The notes beneath the pieces were generated by a model. That model was not told the origin of the DNA, made no database searches, and worked only from the letters and a program-made list of their open reading frames with translations. Both the position numbers and the translations under genes were made by a program. Positions 42,038 through 50,620 of a DNA stretch of 64,000 nt are shown here, piece by piece. Origin of the DNA: Saccharopolyspora indica (GTDB lineage Bacteria > Actinomycetota > Actinomycetes > Mycobacteriales > Pseudonocardiaceae). The stretch spans positions 310,001-374,000 of the forward strand of contig NZ_JAQGLB010000003.1 of assembly GCF_027853965.1 (NCBI RefSeq). Direction: 5' to 3'. Each line of letters begins with the position of its first letter. The first letter of the stretch is position 1.

Positions 42038-44227
42038 TCAGTCCTCTCCGCGTTTGACCGCGGAGAGCAGGAGTTGTGCGACGTCGACGACCTCGATCGA
42101 CTCGGAGGCGACCTTCTCGCTCTGGCGGGCGGTCAGGCCGTCGGAGAGCATGACCTTGCAGAACGGGCAGCCGGTGGCGATCTTCGACGGCGCCGTGCCG
42201 AGGGCCTCGTCGACGCGCTCGACGTTGATGCGCTTGCCGATGCGCTCTTCCATCCACATCCGCGCACCACCCGCACCGCAGCACATCGAGCGGTCGGCGT
42301 GACGCGGCATCTCCCGGAACGTCGCACCCGAAGCCCCGACCAGGTCACGCGGCGGCGTGTAGACCTTGTTGTGACGGCCCAGGTAGCACGGGTCGTGGTA
42401 GGTCACGTCCTCCGCGACCGGCGCGACCGGGGTGAGGCGCTTCTCGCGGACCAGCTTGTTCAGCAGCTGGGTGTGGTGCACGACCTCGAAGTTGCCGCCC
42501 AGCTCGGAGTACTCGTTGGCCAGCGAGTTGAAGCAGTGCGCGCACGTCGCGACGATCTTGCGCTTGCCGGGCTCGCGGCCCTCGAACACGGAGTTGAGGA
42601 CTTCGACGTTCTGCTGGGCCAGCATCTGGAAGATGAACTCGTTGCCCGCACGACGCGCCGGGTCACCGGTGCAGGTCTCCTCCGGGCCCAGCACCGTGTA
42701 CTTCACCCCGGCCATGTGCAGCAGCTCCGCCACGGCCTGAGTGGTCTTCTTCGCCCGGTCCTCGAACGCACCGGCGCAGCCGACCCAGAACAGGTACTCG
42801 GTGTCGTCGGCGAGTTCACCGTCGAAGACCGGGACCTCGAAGTCCAGGCCCTCGGTCCAGGCGAGGCGGTCCTTGGCGTTCTGGCCCCACGGGTTGCCCT
42901 TGTTCTCCAGGTTCTTGAACATCCCGCCCAACTCGGTCGGGAAGTTCGACTCGATCATCACCTGGTAACGCCGCATGTCCACGATGTGGTCGACGTGCTC
43001 GATGTCCACCGGGCACTGCTCCACGCACGCACCACAGGAGGTGCACGCCCACAGCACCTCCGGGTCGATGACCCCCAGCTCGTCAGGGCCACCGACCAGC
43101 GGACGCTCGGACTCGGCCAGCGCCAGCACGTCGATCTTCGCCAGCTTCGCCTCGGCATCGTCACCGGTGATGCCGACCTCGTCACCGGCCATGTCCTTGC
43201 TGCCACCGGCCAGCAGGTACGGGGCCTTGGCGTAGGCGTGATCACGCAGCGAAGTGATCAGCAGCTTCGGCGACAACGGCTTGCCGGTGTTCCACGCCGG
43301 GCACTGCGACTGGCACCGACCGCACTCGGTGCAGGTGGTGAAGTCCAGCCAGCCCTTCCACGAGAAGTCCTCGACCTTCCCGGCACCGAACACGTCGGTG
43401 TCCGGGTCGGCCTCCTCGAAGTCCAGCGGCTTACCACCCGACATCATCGGCTTGACCGCGCCCAGCGCGACACCACCATCGGCCTCGCGCTTGAAGTAGA
43501 TGTTGAAGAACGCCGAGAACCGGTGCCACGCGATGCCCATCGTGATGTTCGACGCGATGACGATGACCCAGATCATCGCCGAGAAGATCTTGAACGCGGC
43601 GAAGACCGACACCGCGGCCGTGCTCGCGAGCAAAGCGCTGCCCACTGCGTGGGTGACCGGCGCGGCCCACACCGGGGCCTCGAACAAGCCCGAAGCCTGC
43701 TTGAACGCGCGCAGGCCCATGATGCCGATTCCTTCGAGGACCACCACCGCTTCGACGAAGTAGGCCTGCCCGAAGTTGGAGCCCTGGAAGCGCGAGACGC
43801 GGTCGGCGCGGCGCGGGTGATTGAGCTGTCGGACCACGATCAGCCACACGCCACCGAGGATCGTGGCCACGCCCAGGAATTCGACGATGAGGTTCCACAC
43901 CGACCAGGTGCCGATCAGCGGCAGGTGGAACGCCGGGTCGAACACCTCGAAGTAGGCCTCCAGCACCGTCAGGCTCAGGCCGCCGAACCCGGCCATCACC
44001 AACCAGTGCGCGATGCCGACGTGCGTCCACTTCAGCATCCTGGTGTGCCCCAGGACTTCCTTCACCACGTTGCGCGAGCGCGCCGCGAACGGGCCCTTCC
44101 GGGACGGGTCCGGCTGGCCGATGCGAATGGAGGACACCATCCGTCGAACGGTCCTGACCACCATCACCACCGCGACCAGCGTCACGGCAAGACAGCTCAG
44201 GCCCAGGACGAGCTGCAGGGCACCCAT
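42038..44227 (-). CDS. etfD: EtfD: membrane Fe-S oxidoreductase for ETF
   Basis: The ~729-residue protein has about five or six N-terminal membrane helices (to ~260; heme-b-type NarI-like domain). Two [4Fe-4S] motifs follow, CTECGRCQSQCP and CTSCGACVEQCP, then CCG-type cysteine domains (DPCYLGRHN, SMCCGAGGARM). This is the architecture of M. tuberculosis EtfD, which passes electrons from EtfBA to menaquinone during fatty-acid oxidation. It lies downstream of etfB and etfA. ATG 44227 follows GAAGGA. Confidence 0.88.
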   Translation of the reverse strand: MGALQLVLGLSCLAVTLVAVVMVVRTVRRMVSSIRIGQPDPSRKGPFAARSRNVVKEVLGHTRMLKWTHVGIAHWLVMAGFGGLSLTVLEAYFEVFDPAFHLPLIGTWSVWNLIVEFLGVATILGGVWLIVVRQLNHPRRADRVSRFQGSNFGQAYFVEAVVVLEGIGIMGLRAFKQASGLFEAPVWAAPVTHAVGSALLASTAAVSVFAAFKIFSAMIWVIVIASNITMGIAWHRFSAFFNIYFKREADGGVALGAVKPMMSGGKPLDFEEADPDTDVFGAGKVEDFSWKGWLDFTTCTECGRCQSQCPAWNTGKPLSPKLLITSLRDHAYAKAPYLLAGGSKDMAGDEVGITGDDAEAKLAKIDVLALAESERPLVGGPDELGVIDPEVLWACTSCGACVEQCPVDIEHVDHIVDMRRYQVMIESNFPTELGGMFKNLENKGNPWGQNAKDRLAWTEGLDFEVPVFDGELADDTEYLFWVGCAGAFEDRAKKTTQAVAELLHMAGVKYTVLGPEETCTGDPARRAGNEFIFQMLAQQNVEVLNSVFEGREPGKRKIVATCAHCFNSLANEYSELGGNFEVVHHTQLLNKLVREKRLTPVAPVAEDVTYHDPCYLGRHNKVYTPPRDLVGASGATFREMPRHADRSMCCGAGGARMWMEERIGKRINVERVDEALGTAPSKIATGCPFCKVMLSDGLTARQSEKVASESIEVVDVAQLLLSAVKRGED

Positions 44228-44276
44228 GCCACGGTCCTTCTCGTTGAGTTTCGCCGGTTGCACGGCGACAGATGTG

Positions 44277-44313
44277 CGGAGCCGGTGGATGACGGGGGCA
44301 TCCACCGGCTCCG
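44277..44313 (-). promoter_or_regulatory. Hairpin between etfA and etfD
   Basis: A perfect 15-bp stem (44277-44291 with 44299-44313) encloses a 7-nt loop in the 99-bp gap. It may terminate or dampen transcription from etfBA, so etfD is expressed at a lower level or separately. Confidence 0.55.
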
Positions 44314-44326
44314 AGCCGGCTGGAGC

Positions 44327-45277
44327 TCAGCTCTTGCGCTTGGAGATCTCCTCGGTGAGCTGCGGTGCGACCTTGAACAGGTCGCCCACGACGCCGTAGT
44401 CGGCGATCTCGAAGATCGGTGCCTCGGGGTCCTTGTTGACCGCCACGATCGTCTTCGAGGTCTGCATGCCCGCCCGGTGCTGAATCGCACCCGAAATACC
44501 CAACGCGATGTAGAGCTGCGGCGACACCGTCTTACCGGTCTGCCCGACCTGGAACTGGTGCGGGTAATAACCCGAATCCACCGCCGCACGCGAAGCACCC
44601 ACCGCAGCACCCAGGCTGTCGGCGAGCTTCTCCACGACCTCGAACGACTCCGCGCTGCCGACACCACGGCCACCGGAGACCACGATGTTGGCCTCGGTCA
44701 GCTCCGGACGGTCCCCCGCCTCGGCCGGCTGACGACCGGTGATCTTGGCACCGGAAGCGGCCGGAACCTCGACCTGCTCCACCGCAGCCGCGCCCGAAGC
44801 CGCCTCGGCCTCAATGCTGCCCGGGAGCACCGTGATGACCGGAACACCCTTGGTGACCTTGGCCTTCGCGTCGTAGGTGCCACCGAACAACGAGTGGCTG
44901 CCCACACCGTCGGCGTCCAGGTCCACGACCTCCGACAGCAGACCGGAGCCCAGGCGCACCGCCAGGCGGCCCGCGATCTCCTTGCCGTCGATGGACGCCG
45001 GTACCAGCACCGCCGCCGGGGACGCGCTGCCCACCAGCGCGGCCAGCACATCGACCTGCGGCGTCACCAGGAACTGGCCCACCTCGGCCGACTCCGCCGC
45101 GTACACCTTCGCCGCACCGTGCGCGCCCAGCGACTCCGACAGCTTGCCCGCCGTGCCCGGCTCGCCGACCACCACCGCCGACGGCTCACCGATCCGGCGC
45201 GCCGCCGTCAAAAGCTCGTGCGTGACCTTCTTAACCTCGCCGTCCACGTGATCGACGAGGACCAGAACCTCAGCCAT
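44327..45277 (-). CDS. etfA: Electron transfer flavoprotein alpha subunit
   Basis: The 316-residue protein has an N-terminal MAEVLVLVDHVDGEVKK and the C-terminal FAD-binding domain with VVSGGRGVGSAESF, GASRAAVDSGYYPHQFQVGQTGKTVSPQLY-type sequence and IALGISGAIQH. It holds the FAD that takes electrons from acyl-CoA dehydrogenases. ATG 45277 lies 34 bp after etfB. Confidence 0.96.
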   Translation of the reverse strand: MAEVLVLVDHVDGEVKKVTHELLTAARRIGEPSAVVVGEPGTAGKLSESLGAHGAAKVYAAESAEVGQFLVTPQVDVLAALVGSASPAAVLVPASIDGKEIAGRLAVRLGSGLLSEVVDLDADGVGSHSLFGGTYDAKAKVTKGVPVITVLPGSIEAEAASGAAAVEQVEVPAASGAKITGRQPAEAGDRPELTEANIVVSGGRGVGSAESFEVVEKLADSLGAAVGASRAAVDSGYYPHQFQVGQTGKTVSPQLYIALGISGAIQHRAGMQTSKTIVAVNKDPEAPIFEIADYGVVGDLFKVAPQLTEEISKRKS

Positions 45278-45311
45278 GAAAACTATGCCTCCTCGAAAAC
45301 CCGTGAACGAC

Positions 45312-46094
45312 TCAGAGCAGCTTCTCGCCGGCCAGGAACTCGGCCACCTGCACGCCACCCTCGCCCTCGTCGGTGACCTTCACACCACCGGACTTCGGCG
45401 GCTTCGGCGCCGACTCCACGACCTGCGAGGAAGCGTTGGCCAGTCCGACCTCGGACGGGTCGATCCCGGCATCGGCCAGCGTCAGCGCCGTGACCGGCTT
45501 CTTCTTCGCGGCCATGATGCCCTTGAACGACGGGTACCGCGGCTCGTTGATCTTCTCCGTCACGCTGACCACCGCGGGCAAACCCGCCTCCACGGTGAAC
45601 ACACCCGCGTCGGTCTCACGCTCGATCTGCACGCCCGAACCGTCGGTGGTGACCTTGCGCGCGTAAGTCAGCTGCGGCCAGCCCAGCACCTCAGCGACCA
45701 TCGCCGGAACCGCACCCGCGCGGCCATCGGTCGACTCGTTACCCGCGATCACCAGGTCGACACCTTCGACGGTGCCGATCGCCTTCGCCAGCGCACGAGC
45801 GGTCGCCGGGGCATCCGAGCCCTGCAGCGCATCGTCGGACAGGTGCACGGCCTTGTCGGCACCCATCGACAGCGCCTTGCGGATCGCGTCGGTGGCGCGG
45901 TCCGGGCCCATGCACAGAACGGTCACCTCACCGCCCTGCGCTTCCTTGATCAACAGCGCTTCCTCAACCGCGCGCTCGTTGATCTCATCCAAAACCGCAT
46001 CAGCCGATTCGCGGTCCAACACGTGATCCGCATCCTTGAGCTTCCGCTCGGAATACGTGTCGGGCACCTGCTTGACCAGGACGACAACATTCAT
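45312..46094 (-). CDS. etfB: Electron transfer flavoprotein beta subunit
   Basis: The 260-residue protein has MNVVVLVKQVPDTYSE, DEINERAVEEAL and the ETF-beta signature region VIAGNESTDGRAGAVPAMVAEVLGWPQLTY. It forms the heterodimer with EtfA and binds AMP. Several acyl-CoA dehydrogenases in the window (29632, 46218, 50618, 52629) are likely donors. Confidence 0.96.
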   Translation of the reverse strand: MNVVVLVKQVPDTYSERKLKDADHVLDRESADAVLDEINERAVEEALLIKEAQGGEVTVLCMGPDRATDAIRKALSMGADKAVHLSDDALQGSDAPATARALAKAIGTVEGVDLVIAGNESTDGRAGAVPAMVAEVLGWPQLTYARKVTTDGSGVQIERETDAGVFTVEAGLPAVVSVTEKINEPRYPSFKGIMAAKKKPVTALTLADAGIDPSEVGLANASSQVVESAPKPPKSGGVKVTDEGEGGVQVAEFLAGEKLL

Positions 46095-46169
46095 TTCCTA
46101 TAACGCCTTTCTACGCCGATTTCCCTGGCCGCACCGATGCGGATGGTCCGGAGCGAGGTTCCTGCCTGC

Positions 46170-46201
46170 GGGAGCGGCCCGACCGCATCCGAGCCGCTCC
46201 C
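46170..46201 (-). terminator. Hairpin terminator after the dehydrogenase at 46218
   Basis: A 9-bp stem GGGAGCGGC (46170-46178) with GCCGCTCCC (46193-46201) lies just beyond the stop codon of the minus-strand gene and before etfB. Confidence 0.5.
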
Positions 46202-46217
46202 CCATCGATGCCCGCGG

Positions 46218-47381
46218 TCAGTAGGCGCGAGGCAGTCCGAGCACCTTCGACGACACGTAGTTGAGCACCATCTCCTGGGAGAACGGCGCGTTGCGCAGCA
46301 GGCGCACCTCGCGCCACAGCCGCTCCACGTGGTACTCCTTCGCGTAGGCATAACCGCCGTGCGTCGACAGCGCGCGGTCGCACGCCTCGAAGCCCGCCTC
46401 AGCACCCAGGAACTTCGCCGCAGCCGATTCGGGGCCGCAGGGCTGGTTCGCGTCGAACAGCTCGGCCGCCTTCATCGCCATCAGCTCGGCGGCTTCCAGG
46501 CGGATCCACGAGTCGGCCAGCGGGTGCGCGACCGCCTGGTTCTTGCCGATCGGGCGGTCGAAGACGACCCGGTCGTTGGCGTACTTCGTGGCCAGCTCCA
46601 GCGCGGCCCGGCCGAGGCCGATGCCCTCCATCCCGACCACGGCGCGCTCCGGGTTGAGGCCGTCGATCAGGTAGTAGAAGCCCTTGTCGACCTCACCGAC
46701 GACTTCGTGGTCGGCGACTTCGAGGTTGTCGATGAAAAGCTCGTTGGAGTCGATGGACGCGCGGCCCAGCTTCTCGATCTCCCGGACCGTGATCCGCTCC
46801 CGGTTCAGGTCGGTGAAGAACAGGGTCATGCCGTGCAGCGGCTTGTCCTCGCGGCGGGGCGAGGTGCGCGCCAGCAGCAGGATCTTGTGCGCGTTCTGCG
46901 CGTTGGTGATCCACACCTTCTGACCGTTGACCAGCCAGCCGCCGTCGATCTTCTCCGCGCGGGTGGTGATCCGGGAGGTGTCCACACCGGCGGTCGGCTC
47001 GGTGACGCCGAAGGCCATCAGGATCTCGCCCTTGGCCAGCTTGGGCAGCCACTGGCGCTTCATCTCCTCCGAGCCGTGCTTGAGGATCGGCGCGGGCGGG
47101 AAGACGTAGAAGTGGATCGCCGAGCCGCCGCTCATCCCGGCACCGGAGGCGGCGATCTCCGACATCATGACCGCCGACTCGGCCAGGCCCAGGCCGATCC
47201 CGCCGTACTCCTCCGGGATCATCGCGCCCAGCCAGCCGCCGTCGGCGAACGCCTTGACGAATTCCCACGGGTACTCGTGCTTGCGGTCCTTGTCCAGCCA
47301 GTACTCGTAGTCGAACTTCCGGGCGAGCTCGCGGGTCGCCTTGCGCACGACCTCGACGTTGCTCTCTTCGCTGGAGGTCAT
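46218..47381 (-). CDS. Acyl-CoA dehydrogenase without the canonical C-terminal Glu
   Basis: The 387-residue acyl-CoA dehydrogenase has FGVTEPTAGVDTSR, VWITNAQNAH and HGGYAYAKEYHVERLWRE. Where most members have YEGTxE with the catalytic base, this one reads NAPFSQE, so the base must lie elsewhere (as in isovaleryl-CoA dehydrogenase) or the reaction differs. It lies beside a mesaconyl/itaconyl-CoA-hydratase-like gene (47417), and both probably act on the same branched or dicarboxylic acyl-CoA. Confidence 0.87.
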   Translation of the reverse strand: MTSSEESNVEVVRKATRELARKFDYEYWLDKDRKHEYPWEFVKAFADGGWLGAMIPEEYGGIGLGLAESAVMMSEIAASGAGMSGGSAIHFYVFPPAPILKHGSEEMKRQWLPKLAKGEILMAFGVTEPTAGVDTSRITTRAEKIDGGWLVNGQKVWITNAQNAHKILLLARTSPRREDKPLHGMTLFFTDLNRERITVREIEKLGRASIDSNELFIDNLEVADHEVVGEVDKGFYYLIDGLNPERAVVGMEGIGLGRAALELATKYANDRVVFDRPIGKNQAVAHPLADSWIRLEAAELMAMKAAELFDANQPCGPESAAAKFLGAEAGFEACDRALSTHGGYAYAKEYHVERLWREVRLLRNAPFSQEMVLNYVSSKVLGLPRAY

Positions 47382-47416
47382 CGTTCTCCTTCTGCAGGTT
47401 CCCTGGGTTTCCCGGC

Positions 47417-47887
47417 TCAGGAAGCGGCGGGCTCGACCGCGGAGCGCTTGAGCATCAGGCCGGCCCGGTCGGCCGTGCAGACCACCTCGTCCCGCTGGTT
47501 GATCCCGTAGTGGCGGAACTGCACGATCCCCGAGTCGTCGCGGCTCTTGGACTCCCGCTTGCTCACGATCTCGGTGCGCACGTGGATCGTGTCGCCGTGG
47601 AACACCGGCTTCGGGAACTTGATCTCACCGAAGCCCAGGTTGCCGAGCGTCGTGCCCTGCGTGGTGTCGGGCACCGTGATGCCCGAGACCAGCCCCAGGA
47701 TGAACAGGCTGTTCACCAGCCGCTGCCCGTAGATGCTGTTCTTGCTGTACTCGGCGTCCAGGTGCAACGGTGCCAGGTTCAACGTCAGCGTGCTGAACAG
47801 CACGTTGTCGGCCTCGGTGACCGTGCGGCGCGTCGCGTGCTCGATCACCGCACCGGGCTCGAACTCCTCGAAGTAAAGACCGGGCAT
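47417..47887 (-). CDS. MaoC-type hydratase, itaconyl/mesaconyl-CoA-hydratase-like
   Basis: The 156-residue hot-dog protein has GLYFEEFEPGAVIEHATRRT at its N-terminus, then TEADNVLFSTLTLNLAPLHLD, GQRLVNSLFILGLVSG and DTTQGTTLGNLGFGEIKFP. This closely follows the itaconyl-CoA/mesaconyl-CoA hydratase branch (Rv2499c-like). It would hydrate an unsaturated dicarboxyl-CoA to a beta-hydroxyacyl-CoA, which a CitE-type lyase could cleave. ATG 47887; the upstream frame was rejected. Confidence 0.82.
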   Translation of the reverse strand: MPGLYFEEFEPGAVIEHATRRTVTEADNVLFSTLTLNLAPLHLDAEYSKNSIYGQRLVNSLFILGLVSGITVPDTTQGTTLGNLGFGEIKFPKPVFHGDTIHVRTEIVSKRESKSRDDSGIVQFRHYGINQRDEVVCTADRAGLMLKRSAVEPAAS

Positions 47888-48015
47888 GGCGGACGTCCTT
47901 TTCGCTCGCGGGACTGGTGACCGGCGCCGTCCGAAGTCCTCGGACGGCGCCGAGTGCGCGACACGGGCAAACCGACACCCTCGCCGGGGAGCGCCGGAGA
48001 CCCGCCGTTCTGCCG

Positions 48016-48031
48016 TGCACAATATATAATG
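48016..48031. promoter_or_regulatory. Shared AT-rich motif, site B
   Basis: On the minus strand CATTATATATTGTGCA matches site F (57581-57596) at 13 of 16 positions. It is ~130 bp upstream of the MaoC gene at 47887. Confidence 0.45.
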
Positions 48032-48283
48032 TTTACACCGGTGACGCTGTGGCGGTCAAGACGCCTCTGCCCACGCGGAGGGAGTGGACGGAACCCCGGA
48101 AGGCCAGACCTCCGCCTCGCATCCTGCAACCGCCGAGCCTCTAACCCATGCCACCCCGGATGGGACTGGACCATTTGGCGATCACACACCGGCCAGGTGA
48201 AGAATGCGCAGGGAGCGGCGCTGAATGCATCCGGAATCCCGATCTCCAGCACGGATCCCCCAGTCCAGCCATTGCCTTTTAAT

Positions 48284-48298
48284 ATATTTTATATAGCA
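48284..48298. promoter_or_regulatory. Shared AT-rich motif, site C
   Basis: ATATTTTATATAGCA lies ~45 bp upstream of the CoA-transferase start and may overlap its -10 region. Confidence 0.45.
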
Positions 48299-48340
48299 TT
48301 GGTCTAGCAAAAAGGACGTCCCAACGGAGCGAGGTCACGG

Positions 48341-49564
48341 ATGCAGCACAAGCCCCTCGAGGACATTCGGATCCTGGAGCTCGGAGGCTACATCTCCCTG
48401 CCCTACGCCACCTCCCTGCTGTGCGCGCTGGGCGCCGAGGTGGTGAAGGTGGAGAAGACCGTCAACGGCGATGACTTCCGGCGCCTCGCCAACGATCAGA
48501 GCCCCTACTTCGCCCAGCACAACGCGGGCAAGCGGAGCCTGTCGGTCGACATCAAGACACCCGAAGGCGTCGCACTGGTCAAGGAGCTCATCCCCCGGTT
48601 CGACGTGGTGCTGGAGAACATGCGGCCCGGCAAGGTCGCCGCCCTCGGCCTCGGCCCGGAGGAGTGCAAGGCGCTCCGGCCCGATCTCGTCTACGGCTCG
48701 GTCACCGGGTTCGGCAACGGCGGCCCGCTGGAGAACCGGCCGGCCTACGACACCATCGGCCAGGCCTTCGGCGGCATGTACTCCGTGCTCAGCGACGACG
48801 GGGCCGTCCAGCTGTCCGGGACCATCATCGCCGACCTGGTCACCGGCCTGACCACGGCGACCGGCGTGCTGGCCGCGCTGGTCGGGCGCCTCAGCTCCGG
48901 AGTCGGGCAGCGCGTGGACACCTCCCTCATGGAGGCGATGAGCACCCTGGCGGCCGACGCGCTGGCCCAGTACTACGACACCGGGACCAACCCCACCCGG
49001 CAGACCCGGCACCCGCAGGCGCAGAACTTCTGCCTCGAAACCTCTTCCGGCGAGTTCCTCGTGGTCCACCTGTCCTCCTCCGAGAAGTTCTGGCGCAGCC
49101 TGTGCGGCGCGATGAACCGACCGGACCTGGCCGAGGACGAGCGGTTCGCGGTCTACCGGGCGCGCGAGGCGAACTACTTCGAACTCGTACAGCTCGTGAC
49201 GGCGGAGTTCGCCAAGCGTCCGCTGGCGGAGTGGGAGAAGCAGCTGACCGAGTTCGACGTGCCCTTCGCCCCGGTGCTGAGCATGGCCGACTACGTCTCG
49301 CACCCGCAGGTCCAGTGGCTGGAGATGCTGGAACCGGAGCCGGAGGAGAACGGCCTGCACCTCCTGCGTCCGCCGTGGCGGTTCGACGGCGTGCGACCCG
49401 AGCGCGACGGCGCCGCGCCGCGGGTCGGGCAGCACACCCGGGAGATCGCCGCCGAGGTCTACGACGAAGACCGCATCGAGGCCCTGCTGGCGCAAGGGGT
49501 TCTGTTCGCCGACGGCGAGCCGACCTCGGCCGATGCCGAGCCCGCCAGCGCCAACGGCTGCTGA
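48341..49564 (+). CDS. Class III CoA-transferase (CaiB/BaiF family)
   Basis: The 407-residue protein has the opening DIRILELGGYISLPYATSLL, GAEVVKVEK, FDVVLENMRPGKV, and the catalytic Asp in QRVDTSLMEAM (~residue 192). The family moves CoA between acyl-CoA and free organic acids. With the divergent MaoC hydratase and CitE lyase it could supply an itaconyl-, mesaconyl- or similar CoA ester. Confidence 0.9.
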   Translation: MQHKPLEDIRILELGGYISLPYATSLLCALGAEVVKVEKTVNGDDFRRLANDQSPYFAQHNAGKRSLSVDIKTPEGVALVKELIPRFDVVLENMRPGKVAALGLGPEECKALRPDLVYGSVTGFGNGGPLENRPAYDTIGQAFGGMYSVLSDDGAVQLSGTIIADLVTGLTTATGVLAALVGRLSSGVGQRVDTSLMEAMSTLAADALAQYYDTGTNPTRQTRHPQAQNFCLETSSGEFLVVHLSSSEKFWRSLCGAMNRPDLAEDERFAVYRAREANYFELVQLVTAEFAKRPLAEWEKQLTEFDVPFAPVLSMADYVSHPQVQWLEMLEPEPEENGLHLLRPPWRFDGVRPERDGAAPRVGQHTREIAAEVYDEDRIEALLAQGVLFADGEPTSADAEPASANGC

Positions 49565-49571
49565 CCCGCTC

Positions 49572-49613
49572 ACGAGTCCGCCCGCGTCCGCTACGGCGCG
49601 CGGGCAGGCTCGT
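49572..49613 (+). terminator. Imperfect hairpin after the CoA-transferase gene
   Basis: Arms 49572-49586 and 49599-49613 pair over 15 positions with a 3-base interior mismatch and a 12-nt loop, 8 bp after the stop. Confidence 0.45.
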
Positions 49614-49679
49614 CGGTGAACACCGGCCTTTCACCTTCCCCCGAAGGAAATCCCGAACAACATCGGATGGAGGAGTTCC

Positions 49680-50561
49680 GTGGTGGCCGATGATCCGGGC
49701 GCCCGCGTGGAGTTCCGCGGACTGGACGGCATCAAGCTCGTGGCCTCCCAGTGGGAACCGGAGAGTCCGCTCGGAACGGTGCTGCTGCTTCACGGTGGCG
49801 GTCAGACGCGGCACTCGTGGGCGCGTACCGCGCAGGTCCTCGCCTCCCGGGGCTGGACGGCGATCGCAGTGGACGCCCGCGGGCACGGTGACAGCGACCG
49901 CTCCCCCGGCGGCGTCTACACGCTGGACCACTTCGCCGGGGACGTCCACAGCATCGCGCAATCCTGCGACCACCCACCCGTGCTGATCGGCGCTTCGCTG
50001 GGCGGGCGCGCCTCGCTGGCGCTCGCGGGCGACCACCCGGAGTCGATCTCGGGCCTGGTCCTGGTCGACATCGCGGCCCGCACGGAGGAATCCGGGCGCT
50101 CGAAGGTTCGGGAGTTCATGGCCGGCGCCCCCAACGGCTACGCCTCGCTGGAGGAAGCCGCCGAGGCCATCAACGCCTACAACCCGAGCCGGAGGCGTCC
50201 GCGCAACCTGGAGGGTTTGAAGAAGAACCTCCGGCTGCACGCCGATGGACGCTGGTACTGGCACTGGGACCCGGCGTTCCTCGACTACGCCGAGACCGAC
50301 CTGGACGAGGCCACCCGGCGGCTGAACGCAGCCGCGCGCAACGCCACTGCACCGACTCTGGTCGTGCGGGGAAACAAGTCCAACGTCGTGACGCCCGAGG
50401 CCGTGGCGGAGCTGCTGGAGCTCATGCCGACCGCCCGCGCCGTCGAGGTCGCCGCCGGGCACATGATCGCGGGCGACGACAACGACGTCTTCGCCTCGCA
50501 CCTCTTCGAGTTCCTCACCACGGACGTCCTCAGCGGACGAGCCGCGCCGGCCAGGCACTGA
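49680..50561 (+). CDS. Alpha/beta hydrolase
   Basis: The 293-residue serine hydrolase has LLLHGGGQTRHSW (oxyanion loop), nucleophile GASLGG and the C-terminal AAGHMIAGDDND His. The fold includes haloperoxidases, thioesterases and lactonases. The start is GTG 49680 behind GGAGGAG; GTG 49683 is also possible. It may hydrolyse an ester or CoA thioester of the local pathway. Confidence 0.85.
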   Translation: MVADDPGARVEFRGLDGIKLVASQWEPESPLGTVLLLHGGGQTRHSWARTAQVLASRGWTAIAVDARGHGDSDRSPGGVYTLDHFAGDVHSIAQSCDHPPVLIGASLGGRASLALAGDHPESISGLVLVDIAARTEESGRSKVREFMAGAPNGYASLEEAAEAINAYNPSRRRPRNLEGLKKNLRLHADGRWYWHWDPAFLDYAETDLDEATRRLNAAARNATAPTLVVRGNKSNVVTPEAVAELLELMPTARAVEVAAGHMIAGDDNDVFASHLFEFLTTDVLSGRAAPARH

Positions 50562-50605
50562 GCACTCCACCAACGTCGTGTGACCCAAGCCACGTTCAGG
50601 ATAAA

Positions 50606-50620
50606 ATATTTTACATTATG
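50606..50620. promoter_or_regulatory. Shared AT-rich motif, site D, overlapping a start codon
   Basis: ATATTTTACATTATG includes the ATG at 50618. TATTTT lies 5 bp before the ATG, so it could be a -10 box of a leaderless transcript, and the site leaves no room for a ribosome binding site. Confidence 0.45.

Larger units (their letters stand above)
47888..48340. other. Divergent promoter region with two AT-rich sites
   Basis: No gene is seen. This region between divergently transcribed genes contains AT-rich sites B (48016-48031) and C (48284-48298), each upstream of one gene. Confidence 0.5.

Noticed and set aside
40892..45376. A 1494-codon plus-strand open frame
   Set aside because: It runs antisense through the CitE, EtfD and EtfA genes; these have clear protein motifs, and the long open frame is an effect of high GC at third positions.
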